A stretch of DNA of 64,000 nucleotides from Isoetes taiwanensis (taxonomy: Eukaryota > Streptophyta > Lycopodiopsida > Isoetales > Isoetaceae). The stretch is from positions 1,398,947-1,462,946 of the forward strand of contig JAJEKV010000063.1 of NCBI GenBank assembly GCA_021234155.1, in the 5' to 3' direction. This document shows, one piece after another, positions 10,515-22,632 of this stretch. Positions within the stretch are counted from its first letter, which is position 1; each line of letters opens with the position of its first letter. The notes below the pieces were generated by a model that ran no database searches, had not been told where the DNA came from, and worked only from the letters and a program-made list of their open reading frames with translations. The position numbers and the translations under genes were made by a program.

Positions 10515-11712
10515 CCAAATGAACTAGCATGAAAACCAAGGATGGCGGAAGGACGTCGGGGTGGGGAAATGGGGCGAGAACTCAAAGAAGAGGCGATGGA
10601 TTCCCATAACACGATTTTCATCCGGGCTAAAGAGGATAAAGAAATAGGGGCATCCCAGTGAAAAGGTTGAATAAGGCGATAGGAAAAGAACGTTAAAGCG
10701 GAGACAAGGGAACCGAAAACAATGCGAAGAGACTGAAGAAAACCCAAGAATTTGGCGAGGTGACATGATGTAAGGTGTGAAGAGGAGAGAAGCGAAGAGG
10801 AGAGTTGAAAAAACTTGGCTAGTTTCTTGGAAGATAAGCAAATAACCATGGCAGAAACATCAAGGAGAAACCCAAGGAAAATGGTGCGGTGCGACAAATG
10901 AAAGTGACATTTAGGCCAAGCAATGAGGAATCCAGCAGATTGCAAATCAGAAATAATGCGATGCTGAAGGGAACTAGGGTCATGATGAGTGTTAAAAAGG
11001 AAATCGTCCATATAAGGTGTGCAACGAATACCGGCCGCTCGCCAATGGGGACCAACGGGCGCATCAACTTGGTAAAGACAAAAGGAGCAGAGGCCAGGCC
11101 AAAGGCAACATAGTAAAGACAAAACATTGGTGGTCAAACTGAAAACCCAAAAAGGTGTGATGAGGAGGCCAGATGGGAACATGATGGTAACCGGATATTT
11201 CAAATCCAAAGTAAAAAGGAAATCATGGGGTTGAAGAACAGCCAAAGCATCGGAAAGAGATTCATAACGAAAAGAAGGAACAGATAAAAAGGAGTTAATA
11301 TAGCGTAAGTCTAGAATCAAACGGAACTTGTGGTCTCCTTTGGGCACAACGCCGAGGGGCGAGCAAAAAGAAGGACAGGATGGGACTTGCATGACAGCGT
11401 CAGAACATAAAAGATCTTGAATGGCAGAGCGGGCAAAAGGAATATGTGACGAGAGAGAGGAAAGGTTTGGGCGAAGAAAGGGTTGAGGTGGGGGTTCCTG
11501 AGCCCAAGAAAGAGCATAACCATGTTGGATCCAAGACAAGACGAGAGAATTTGCAGAGATAGAGCGCCAAAAAGGTAAAGATGCGGAGAGACGCCCACGC
11601 ACAGATAAGGTGGCATAGTGGGAATCGAGAGCAACAGGATCAAAAGGGAGATGGGGTAAAGGGGAGGTAAAAACTTGACAATCTGCAAGAAAAAACCCGT
11701 CATAAAAAACAA
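10415..11712 (-). pseudogene. DIRS-like reverse transcriptase (broken)
   Basis: Motifs in order are SPLGVVPKGDHKFRLILDLR, FLFTLDLK, VAFGLASAPFVFTKLMRPL (in a shifted frame near 11,030-11,120), and the catalytic YMDD at about 11,003-11,014 (CTPYMDDFLF). Thumb residues FLGFLLDVS follow. Two frame changes, near 11,190 and 11,030, move the central part into another frame and back, and further shifts lie at both ends. Confidence 0.82.
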
Positions 11713-11778
11713 TATCCTTTATTGATAATCAGAAGGAAATACAACACATAGTAAAGAACAGACAACAACCAAATTAGC

Positions 11779-12690
11779 TCAAGAAGACCAAGGCGGGGCA
11801 ACGCAGGCGGAGGAAGGGTCGGATGGTGTGTTTGCGGGGGAAAAGCCATCAATGGAGTAGGGTTGAAGGAAACGGTGGGAAAGGGGGGGAACTGCATTAT
11901 GGAAGAACTGCCGACGAAAACAATTTTCGGCAGTATGCCGAAACCGACCACAAATAGTACAGCGAAGGGTGGAGGGGTTAGCGGGTGAAGAAGCAGAAGG
12001 AGAGAAAGTGGCAGACGAAGGGTAAGGCAAAGTGCGAGCACGGGGTAGGCATTTCTCTTGGGCAAATTTATTGGCTTGTTGCAAGCGTTTGGATTCGTCT
12101 GAAGAAAAATTCAAACTAGGGGACTCGCTAAATTGCAAGGCGACGTCGTATCCGTGTTGGTCAGCAATGAGGACAAATTTCATCTCTTGGTCCATCAAAC
12201 GCTTACCTTCTTCCACCATCTGCAGCACATCGTCCAGAATAGCGACCCCCAACATAGCAAGACGTCCATGAATCCATCGGAACTGGGTGCCCATTGCAGA
12301 AGCAAACTCGTAATAATGCCGCATAGAGTCGCGCTCAAAGGAAGGGGTAGGTCGAGCGGCTCGTTCTCGAATATTCTGTTGAAGGTGTTCAAGTTGGGTC
12401 TGAACTGACAATTGCTGGGTCATCGATGTCTAGAGTGCTTGGATCATGGCCCGTTGCTGTTGAAGCTCATGCAATAATTGAGTATAATCAGGAGAAACTG
12501 GAGTAGAAGGAACGGGCAGGGCAGAGGCGGGAGAGGCATGTGGCAGGGAAGAGAAAAGAGGAGCCATCTGAGTGGGAAAAGAAGGGGCGGTGGCACCCGC
12601 CAGAGAAGAGAAAGAAGCAGCAAAGGCTGAGGGGGACCAAAAAGAAAAAATAACATATAAGAATGCATGCGCCTAATGCCAAAAATGAAC
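11779..12690 (-). pseudogene. DIRS-like gag protein with one CCHC knuckle (broken)
   Basis: The N-terminal part, rich in Pro/Ser/Ala, ends with PDYTQLLHELQQQRAMIQ and meets an in-frame TAG near 12,432. From the ATG at 12,423 an open stretch of 214 codons continues in the same frame. It contains an alpha-helical region (TQLEHLQQNIRERAARP, FRWIHGRLAMLGVAILDDV) and a zinc knuckle with C-x2-C-x4-H-x4-C spacing (CTICGRFRHTAENC). Its place upstream of the RT and the knuckle support a Gag role. Confidence 0.65.
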
Positions 12691-12710
12691 CTCAAAAACC
12701 AAGGTCCTAA

Positions 12711-13022
<312 letters not shown>

Positions 13023-13047
13023 GAAATGAAATGTTTATAAATATCGC

Positions 13048-13061
13048 AGACCACCGTGTCT
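13048..13061 (-). other. 3' UTR mini-hairpin of LINE-A
   Basis: AGAC...GTCT palindrome, 14 nt, 26-39 nt from the tail. It matches in position and sequence the larger hairpins of LINE-C and LINE-D. Confidence 0.55.
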
Positions 13062-13082
13062 ATGTGACGCTCAACCATACAC

Positions 13083-15472
<2,390 letters not shown>

Positions 15473-15551
15473 CCTCGGCCACATGTGAGCCGAGAGACTA
15501 TGAGAGATGATGCGAGAGATAAAATGAGAGGAGAGATAATGAGAGGAATGT

Positions 15552-15614
15552 GAGAGTCCACTTAGTGGGCTCTCGCATTTAGAGGAAATTCGCCCCTAAC
15601 TGCTGTTAGGGGCG
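15552..15614. other. two adjacent perfect or near-perfect hairpins
   Basis: GAGAGTCCAC-TTA-GTGGGCTCTC (15,552-15,574, one T/G pair) and CGCCCCTAAC-TGCT-GTTAGGGGCG (15,591-15,614, perfect 10-bp stem). They lie just beyond the GA tract. They could be a 3'-end structure of an older non-LTR copy or a terminal structure of a small DNA transposon. I cannot tell which. Confidence 0.7.
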
Positions 15615-15899
15615 TTTCCATTAATCAATGGGCCTTAAGCCTAACGCCCCGAAAAAATTATGGAGGTCGTTTTTGGAGGCCGAAAATTTCGACCTTAATT
15701 CCGGCCTCTGTTCAAGATGGGCGGGCTCCAAGAATCAGAGCTCCTAATTCCTTCCCTCCTAGCCGAGGATTCAGCGCCAATTGTCAATCCGGTAAGCATT
15801 TTTTGAATTTCTTCACTTCAATTCGTTCATTGCTTTGGTAATAGGCACTTTGTTAGCATCTAATAGCTTGAAAAATCAGACACAAATTGTATCAAGAAC

Positions 15900-16139
15900 A
15901 TGACAAAGGCAACCAGTTCCTCCATGCCGAATGCTAAGAAGCCTTTTGTTCCCCCGAGGACCGAGAAATTGGCTCCTAGAAGAACTAAAAGGATGATTGG
16001 ATCAGTTTCCCAATCTGTGGCCATTGAGATAAATTCTGAATCTGCACGGGTTTCCAATTGTATTGCAAGGGGAAAGAAGAGGGATCAGCAGGAAGATGGA
16101 TTGCGTGAGGTTCAATCTGAACCCCTCCCCAAGAATTAG
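15900..16139 (+). CDS. small hypothetical reading frame upstream of the Myb/SANT-like frame
   Basis: 79 codons with a basic, Pro/Lys/Arg-rich composition (KKPFVPPRTEKLAPRRTKR). It ends six bases before the next plus-strand frame and may be its N-terminal part in another frame, either a frameshift or an unrecognised intron. No domain is recognised. Confidence 0.3.
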   Translation: MTKATSSSMPNAKKPFVPPRTEKLAPRRTKRMIGSVSQSVAIEINSESARVSNCIARGKKRDQQEDGLREVQSEPLPKN

Positions 16140-16145
16140 CCTTAG

Positions 16146-16840
16146 TTGTGCACGATGACAATTCTGTTGCTCTTAACCCAGCCAAGAAAAGGGAAAACTC
16201 CGGTAGATTGGTCGGACAATGCAATCTCCACCATGCTTGCTTTGATGAAGGAGTACAAGGTTCATAATAATGGAAGTATTAATCTTTCTTCAAGCCAATG
16301 GCGAGAGATTATGGTGAAATTACAACCCACAATTCATGGGCTTGAAGATTTGAGACAGTTAAGGAACAAGTGGGATAAATTGCAGATAAAATTCAGGGAT
16401 GAAAAAGAAGCATCTGAGAGAACTGGCTCTGAGCCATCTAGCTGGCCTTGGTTTGAAGCTATGGAAGATCTGAAACATGGAGTTACTAATGAAAGGGACA
16501 TTCCAGGTGCAGGGGGTGATGGGGAATTTGGGGCCGAGGCATTTGAGGATGCTGGTATATTCTCAAACACCTACATGTCTGATGCATTCTATGAGACAAT
16601 TGGAACAAATGCTTCATTTGTGGAGGAAGATTTTGTAAACATTGCAGATGATAACCCTGTGTCCCCTGTTGCAAATGAAGGAAATGGAAGCAAAAACAAT
16701 TCAAGTGCTCATGAAAAAAATTCTAGCAAAGATACTCCGAGTGCTTGCAATCCTTCTGACACAAGTCCTCGGTCTGCTGCATGTAATCAGCCAGGGGTTA
16801 GTGGTAAGCCAACAACTAAAAAGAGATCTCGGGTTCACCC
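16146..16840 (+). pseudogene. Myb/SANT-like (trihelix-type) DNA-binding protein, C-terminus lost
   Basis: Residues of about 18-100 fit a Myb/SANT-like domain, with VDWSDNAISTMLALMKEY, SSSQWREIMVKL, LRQLRNKWDKLQIKF and then WPWFEAMEDL. This arrangement is typical of the Myb-like partner protein of PIF/Harbinger transposons and of related plant genes. An acidic, Ser/Asn-rich tail and a short basic patch (TKKRSR) follow. Near 16,840 the frame runs into antisense LINE-B sequence, so the natural C-terminus is gone. No Harbinger DDE transposase is seen nearby. It could be a transposon gene or a host gene fragment. Confidence 0.6.
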
Positions 16841-16844
16841 TGCT

Positions 16845-17622
<778 letters not shown>

Positions 17623-17638
17623 AAATGTTGACTATTTC

Positions 17639-17666
17639 GTCTTTGAGATCATCAGGTCTAGAAGAC
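17639..17666 (-). other. 3' UTR hairpin of LINE-C
   Basis: Outer stem GTCT/AGAC and an inner AGAYC...GGTCT stem with a 4-nt loop, about 20 nt from the tail. It has the same layout as LINE-D. Confidence 0.6.
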
Positions 17667-17684
17667 ATAGCAGTAAGAAAATAT

Positions 17685-18720
17685 ATACAATCGTCAGTCT
17701 AGGTGTCTTTGCATAGCAGCAACCGTTCTAGCAAAAAGCATATAAGAGCAATAATATAGTATATCCTGCAATGGAGGTACCATCTCCGCCATTGCGTCCC
17801 ATCCAATCTTTCAATTCATCTATATAAAGCCCAAAAAGGGTTGGAGATAAGGGGCAGCCCTGCTTAACACCCATATTGCTAGTGACCTCGTCTTTGCATT
17901 TATTACTCAAAGGGTACGACAATTAAATTGTCACCTTTTCATACAACTGAGCAATCACATTTCTTAATTCAAGAGGTACTCCCAACTATTCCATTCTGTT
18001 ATATATACGTCTCTTAACCATGTCAAAAACTTTTGTAAGATCTACAAAAGGCGCAAAGCATGGTTTCTTTGTCTTCTTAACTACATCTACTGTTGCTCTG
18101 AAAGTGACCAAGTGGTCAATAGTGGACTTATTTGGGCAAAATCCAGCTTGCCCTTTGGCTCTCACGTCATTTTCTTCAGCCCATGTGCTAATTTTTTTGC
18201 TCTAGAATGGTGGCGAGCAACTTAGCAAAAATGTTGCCTACCATGATCATCCTGTAATTACCAGGGTTATGTGGATCCCCTGATTTATAAATTGGTGTCA
18301 CTCTGTTCACTTGCCAATCAGCAGGAAGGCCATTCATTAAAGCATCATTCATCATTTCTGTGATTTTGTTGTAAATTGTAAGGTCGGCCCATTTGATCAT
18401 CTCTGCAACTAAGCCTATTGCATCTGCAGCTTTTCCATTGGAAAGTCTCTTTATCCCCAAGGCCACTTCAGTTAATGTTATTTGTAGCTTTGTCCCATCG
18501 TTAGGCATGGTTCCATCGACACCATCTTTATGGTATAGTTTATGTAGCTGCCTCACTAGGTCACTTATATCCAGGTCATAGGATTGGTGCTTCCTAGGTT
18601 TTAAGCTCGCCCAAAATCTCCTTGGATTAGCAAACATTTCATCTACCAAAACTTATTTGCCTTTGATGCATATACTTTTTTTCTTTGTAATAAGCTTGCG
18701 ATATTCCCTCCTGATGCATA
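17685..18720 (-). pseudogene. LINE-C ORF2, reverse transcriptase part (broken, 3' deleted)
   Basis: RT motifs in order are FWASLKPRKH, LSNGKAADAIGLVAEMIKWA, VNRVTPIYKSGD and NYRMIMVGNIFAKLLAT in one frame (18,188-18,649). SNMGVKQGCPLSPTLFGLYI and ILLLLYA follow in another (17,728-17,922). The catalytic box is cut: after LLLYA the two Asp codons are lost. The sequence soon jumps to the 3' UTR, with ARTVAAMQRHLD-like residues as the last recognisable coding part. Confidence 0.85.
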
Positions 18721-18937
18721 TCCTATTTTCATTGTTTGCAGCATGCAGCTCCTTTCTTTTCTTTTTGCATTCTTCATCATACCAACTGTTGCAAGGGAGC
18801 CCTTAGCTTTGCGATGTGACATGAAGCATTGTTTAGCGGCCTCTAGAAGCAGTGATGTGAGCTTTGCGCTTATGCCATTGGCATCCCTTGGCCACAATGT
18901 TTCGGCTGCTTTCTTCTCGCATATGCGCTCATATGCT

Positions 18938-19860
18938 TCAGATTTGCGATGGTCCATGCACACCTGTGTTTGTGGTATCAAACTTGGCATTATGCCTTTC
19001 TTTGCTTGTAATTTGCATTTCAATGACAAGAGGTACATGGTCATAATCCCTAACATCGGCCGTGTAGAAATCTGAAATATATTGTGCCATATGAGCTTTT
19101 GCTAAGACAAAGTCAACCACACTAAGGCCTTCATCTGAGGATCCTTTTGAAGTGCATGCTGAAAATTTGGGATATTTATCGATCCCATTGTAAATCATCA
19201 AGACTAAACCGTTACACATGCTCAAAAGATGCCCACCTCGCGGTGCAATATGTTTATATATATCACTAGTGGTTCTAGACCATCCCATCTTTTGGATATC
19301 ATCATCATCCAAAGCCTCCATCCACAAGTCATGTTATGTGTTAACTATGCTTGCTTGTTTTTCTGCTACCCTGCCATTAAAATCTCCCATTAATATGACA
19401 TCTCCATGTGCCATCAAATCTAAAGTGTCCTGCTCTATGTGGTGGTATGGGTCATCTTTGTCCATGTCTTGTGTCCTATATGTAGGTGATTCCCGTGGAG
19501 GGAAATAACATCCAGCCACATATAGCTTTTGTAGATGTCCTAGATCTCCTGATATCTCAACCCATAAATATTGCTTTGCTTTGTCTTTTTTTATTATGGT
19601 AATCATGTGTGTAAATGAATTTCTAACATAGCATGCGATCCTGCCAAAACCCTTTCGTATCCATCCTTTGACATTCCAAACTGAATGAAGCAACTGAAAA
19701 TCAGGTATATCTGGAAGTCTGTCTTCCTCATGTTCATGTGTTTGAAGAAAGAAAATTAGATCCCAAGATGCGAGAACATCTTCAAGTTTGGCAACTTCAC
19801 GTGCCTTGCCATTAATGTTCCACGAGCATATCCTGATGGTCAGTTGTTCCTATTCGATGG
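18938..19860 (-). pseudogene. LINE-C ORF2, endonuclease domain (broken)
   Basis: The start of the domain is near 19,855, with ICSWNINGKAREVAKLED, whose Asn lies in the metal-binding WNING motif. FLQTHE follows at the usual LQET position. After a frame change comes FGRIACYVRNS and GDVILMGDFNGR (19,334-19,693), then SVVDFVLAKAHM and the terminal YDHVPLVIEM (the SDH motif) in 18,938-19,327. This is the exonuclease-endonuclease-phosphatase fold that nicks target DNA in L1-type and related LINEs. Stops and indels separate the pieces. Confidence 0.85.
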
Positions 19861-19974
19861 TTCTTCAACGATAACTTTGCCATTTTTCCAGTAGGTTTTT
19901 CTCCCTTCTTGCCTTGCTGTTTTCATCCTTTGAATTTGTTCTTTATGCTACAAAAATTGCATCTGTGTCAAGTC

Positions 19975-21080
19975 TTCATTTATCCGTATTTTTTCCTTCA
20001 AATCTTTCAGTTGTGTCCTTTTCTGCATGACTCTAAATTTATAATCTCTGCTGGCAAATTTGACAACTACATTGCAAGTCTTACCATTGAATTTGCCTAC
20101 CATGTATGCTTCAAGCACGCCACTTGTGCTATATTCAATTTTTGAGCAAAAAATGCATTAACTTCCTCTTTAGTGTTTTCTTCTTCCTTTTCTGCCAAGC
20201 CTGCAATGCGGATATTCAATGCCTTTTGCTGCCTCTGTTGCTGTTCCAGCATATCATCCATTCTCATATTAAATTTCTCTACAACATCCTTTAAAGATTC
20301 ATCTTCTTCACCATGCTCTTTCACAGGGGAGTATTGTTTTTCACCTCTGCTATTTCCTGCTTTAACTGTGTATTTTCTTGCTTCAATTCTGCGAGATTAC
20401 TGCTGATTTGTCTAAGTACATTCACTATTTCAGTATCTCGGACTGCTGCTTCTTTTTTGTTCCGTTCTAGTGTGTCAAGCATTTTCAACATAAGGCTATT
20501 CATATTTGTGACTAGTAGCAGAATCTGGCCGCTTTATCCTGAATCCCCTTGATTGAAAGTATGAACAGGAAAAGGAAAATGAGAGCTTACTTGAGGTCCC
20601 GATAGTAGGCTTGGGAAGTTCGGTTGCTGCAAAAACCCAGGTTGCTCCTGCAGAGTAGTGGCATGTTTTAGTTCTGCTACAGGCTCGGTGCTATCAAATT
20701 CTGATTCTGAATCCTCTGATTTTGGTTTACTTCTTATGCTTTTTGTAGGGCCCAATTTGGCAGGCCAAGTCTATTCCCAGTGAGCCAGAATGCCCATCTC
20801 TATTTTTTGCTTTCTTTATATTTCTTTGGCCTGATTCAGAGCCCAAGTATCCTGCTCCACCATCGATTTTATCGTGCATGTTCTTGCTTTTCACATCAGA
20901 GATGGGTTCAGATGCTCCTGTCTTTTTCTTTGCCATCGTTTTCAAATAATAGAAGGCCGAATAATAGGAGGCAGATTTGTTCGAGGTCAGATTTGTCCTA
21001 GCAGATGTGGCGGCCCCAGGCCCGATGAGCCAAACCTGGCACTCTACTGTAAAGCTCAGATCTCGACTTCTCTTCTCCAA
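19975..21080 (-). pseudogene. LINE-C ORF1 (coiled coil and RRM-like L1 ORF1p type, broken)
   Basis: The N-terminal part is basic and Ser-rich. The next piece (20,534-20,755) ends at a TAA, after which the same frame continues to MNSLMLKMLDTLER. A heptad-rich coiled coil follows (QISSNLAELKQENTQLKQEI). After a frame change near 20,324 come another helix (EKFNMRMDDMLEQQQ) and an RRM-like start (ALNIRIAGLAEKEEENTKE). The C-terminal domain continues near 19,975-20,100 with CNVVVKFASRDYKF and KIRINEDLTQ. This layout matches the L1 ORF1p (Transposase_22) family, an RNA-binding trimer. Confidence 0.75.
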
Positions 21081-21152
21081 GATGTGCCAGCCAAGAAATC
21101 TGATAAATGAAAACCTAAGAAAAGAGAAACACTTACGCCTAGGGTCGCGCCT

Positions 21153-21164
21153 AGAGAGAGAGAG
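21153..21164 (-). repeat. (AG)6 / (CT)6: short tail of LINE-D
   Basis: Short dinucleotide run at the LINE-D 3' end, immediately followed on the minus strand by the first bases of LINE-C. Confidence 0.75.
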
Positions 21165-21187
21165 AAATGAAATGAAATTTGATTATT

Positions 21188-21219
21188 ACGTCTGTGAGAC
21201 CGCCAGGTCTATAAGACGT
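21188..21219 (-). other. 3' UTR hairpin of LINE-D
   Basis: ACGTCT and AGACGT form a 6-bp outer stem. Inside, AGACC-GCCA-GGTCT forms a perfect 5-bp stem, with 3-nt internal loops on each side. Confidence 0.8.
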
Positions 21220-21657
21220 TCAACTTGTACATTCAACATTATAAAACAAATCATCTAATGCATCCTCTGATAGTAATGCATTAGTTTCTCCTATCTCTAA
21301 CTCACCTACTTTTAAGGTTCTTAAAACACCATCCCTACGCTCTAAAATATCAATGATACATCTCCCAATACGTGATCCTGGAAAATCAAAGAAAGCCATC
21401 AATGTGTCAGCACATATATCATACTTCTCTTGAATATCTCTGTAAGCATGGCAATGTAGAAGTACATGTTCCTCATCTTCAAGTATCCTTGCTTCACATA
21501 TCTTACACAATCTAAGCTCGTGAGGAATGTCATTCCACCTGCGTACTTCAACACCCAGCCTATGTGAGCTCAGCCTCATCCTGCAGATGCCATGTCTATA
21601 CTTTGTGGAATCCCCTCTGCCAAATATTTTGCCTCCTGCAATGTAGGATTAATATGC
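21220..21657 (-). pseudogene. LINE-D ORF2 C-terminus
   Basis: 119 codons are open in 21,220-21,579, with the C-terminal finger LCKICEARILEDEEHVLLHC, then FFDFPGSRIGRCIIDIL and LSEDALDDLFYN. They are closely similar in layout to the LINE-A C-terminus. The piece between 21,580 and 21,657 (NPTLQEAKYLAEG) is in another frame, so one indel lies near 21,580-21,600. Confidence 0.85.
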
Positions 21658-22265
21658 TGTTGAATTTAGAATTGATTATCTAGCTAGTACAATAGCACAA
21701 TTTCAACTTGTATGAAATCAAACCATAGCAATAATTATTCAATGGTCGTTATTTCATAGAGCAAATAAACAATGAGTCCAAATATGAAACACTGTAGCAA
21801 TGAACTTATCTCATTAGTCCCGACAACCCAGGCATTCATCCACGGATGAATCCGATCTACAAACCAGTACAATAATCACCTGCAATCCAATCCTTCTTAT
21901 ATTAACATGGTCGGCACCGATTCAGTAAGAATCGGCACCTCTTTTCTGAACGACGGTCATGCTTTGCTTTCTACTTTTGTTTCGAACTTGGCTTTGCCTT
22001 ATTTGACCGAAAATCCTTTCCTTTTTCAAACCAAACCATAGGTCATTATAACCATAGGTCATTATAACCTTTGCTTTTAACGGCATCAAATAACATTTGT
22101 GTTAACCATTAACTTTCCATATCTTGTAACCATTGACTGTTGCTAGATTATCCTGTGCCAGATATGTGCCAGATATGCTGTGTTTCCTTTCCATACATTC
22201 TCAGATTTCTCTGTTATCACATGGATCAACAGAATATTTATTATAATATGAACATAACTTCTTCA
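21658..22265 (-). repeat. copia-2 3' LTR
   Basis: 608 bp. It contains the 16-bp unit CCATAGGTCATTATAA twice in tandem where the other LTR has it once. Otherwise it reads the same as the 5' LTR. Confidence 0.95.
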
Positions 22266-22441
22266 CTCTCCCTTCATATTATAATCCTTGCAGCTTATTT
22301 GATCCCTTAACTGACTGAACTTTACCTCAGCTAAAGGTTTTGTGAGAATATCTGCTAATTGCAGATTCGTATGAACATATTGTACCTGAACGATCTTCTT
22401 GTTTACCAAGTCTCTTATAAAATGCATTTCAAGTTCAATAT

Positions 22442-22632
22442 TTATTTATTTATTTATTTATTTATCTTTGCTCGCTCGGGCCAAGAAGGCCATGGAGCCC
22501 AAGTACAATGAATCAGATTTTAAGCAGTAGAGAACGATGTTCATCTACAGCCTTAATATATGATCCTACTTTGAACAATTGCAACTGAAACAAAGATCTA
22601 AAATCAGCTACATGTATGTTGAATTTCTCTAT
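22442..22632 (-). mobile_element. 191-bp non-LTR 3'-end insertion inside copia-2 RNase H
   Basis: It is flanked by AATAT on both sides (22,437-22,441 and 22,633-22,637) and interrupts the codons for KHI-ELEMHF. On the minus strand it ends with a hairpin and then an (ATAA)n tail, so it is a 5'-truncated LINE or a SINE. Because the host copia has near-identical LTRs, this insertion must be at least as young. Confidence 0.8.
22474..22498 (-). other. double-stem hairpin before the (ATAA)n tail
   Basis: GCTC-g-GGCC-aagaa-GGCC-atg-GAGC: outer 4-bp and inner 4-bp stems, directly before the simple-repeat tail. Confidence 0.7.

Larger units (their letters stand above)
9959..12710 (-). mobile_element. 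DIRS/Ngaro-like tyrosine-recombinase-type retroelement, main part
   Basis: The order on the minus strand is gag-like protein with a zinc knuckle, RT with YMDD, RNase H, then the conserved post-RNase H stretch. RT style (GVVPKGDHKFRLILDLRYIN), the RNase H block (TSTWRELLAFYQ...VRGDNLNVATIL) and the following ALWGPHHVDRFASPLNHKLP are characteristic of DIRS/Ngaro-group elements, not of gypsy or copia. The element is cut by copia-1 and resumes at 4452. The right end is approximate. Many frameshifts show that it is old. Confidence 0.82.
21165..21657 (-). mobile_element. LINE-D, 3' part (split by copia-2)
   Basis: Contains the C-terminus of ORF2 and the 3' UTR with a strong hairpin. With one copy of the GCATA duplication removed, the minus-strand frame continues directly from 27,350-27,430 into this part, which shows both are one LINE copy. 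Confidence 0.9.
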
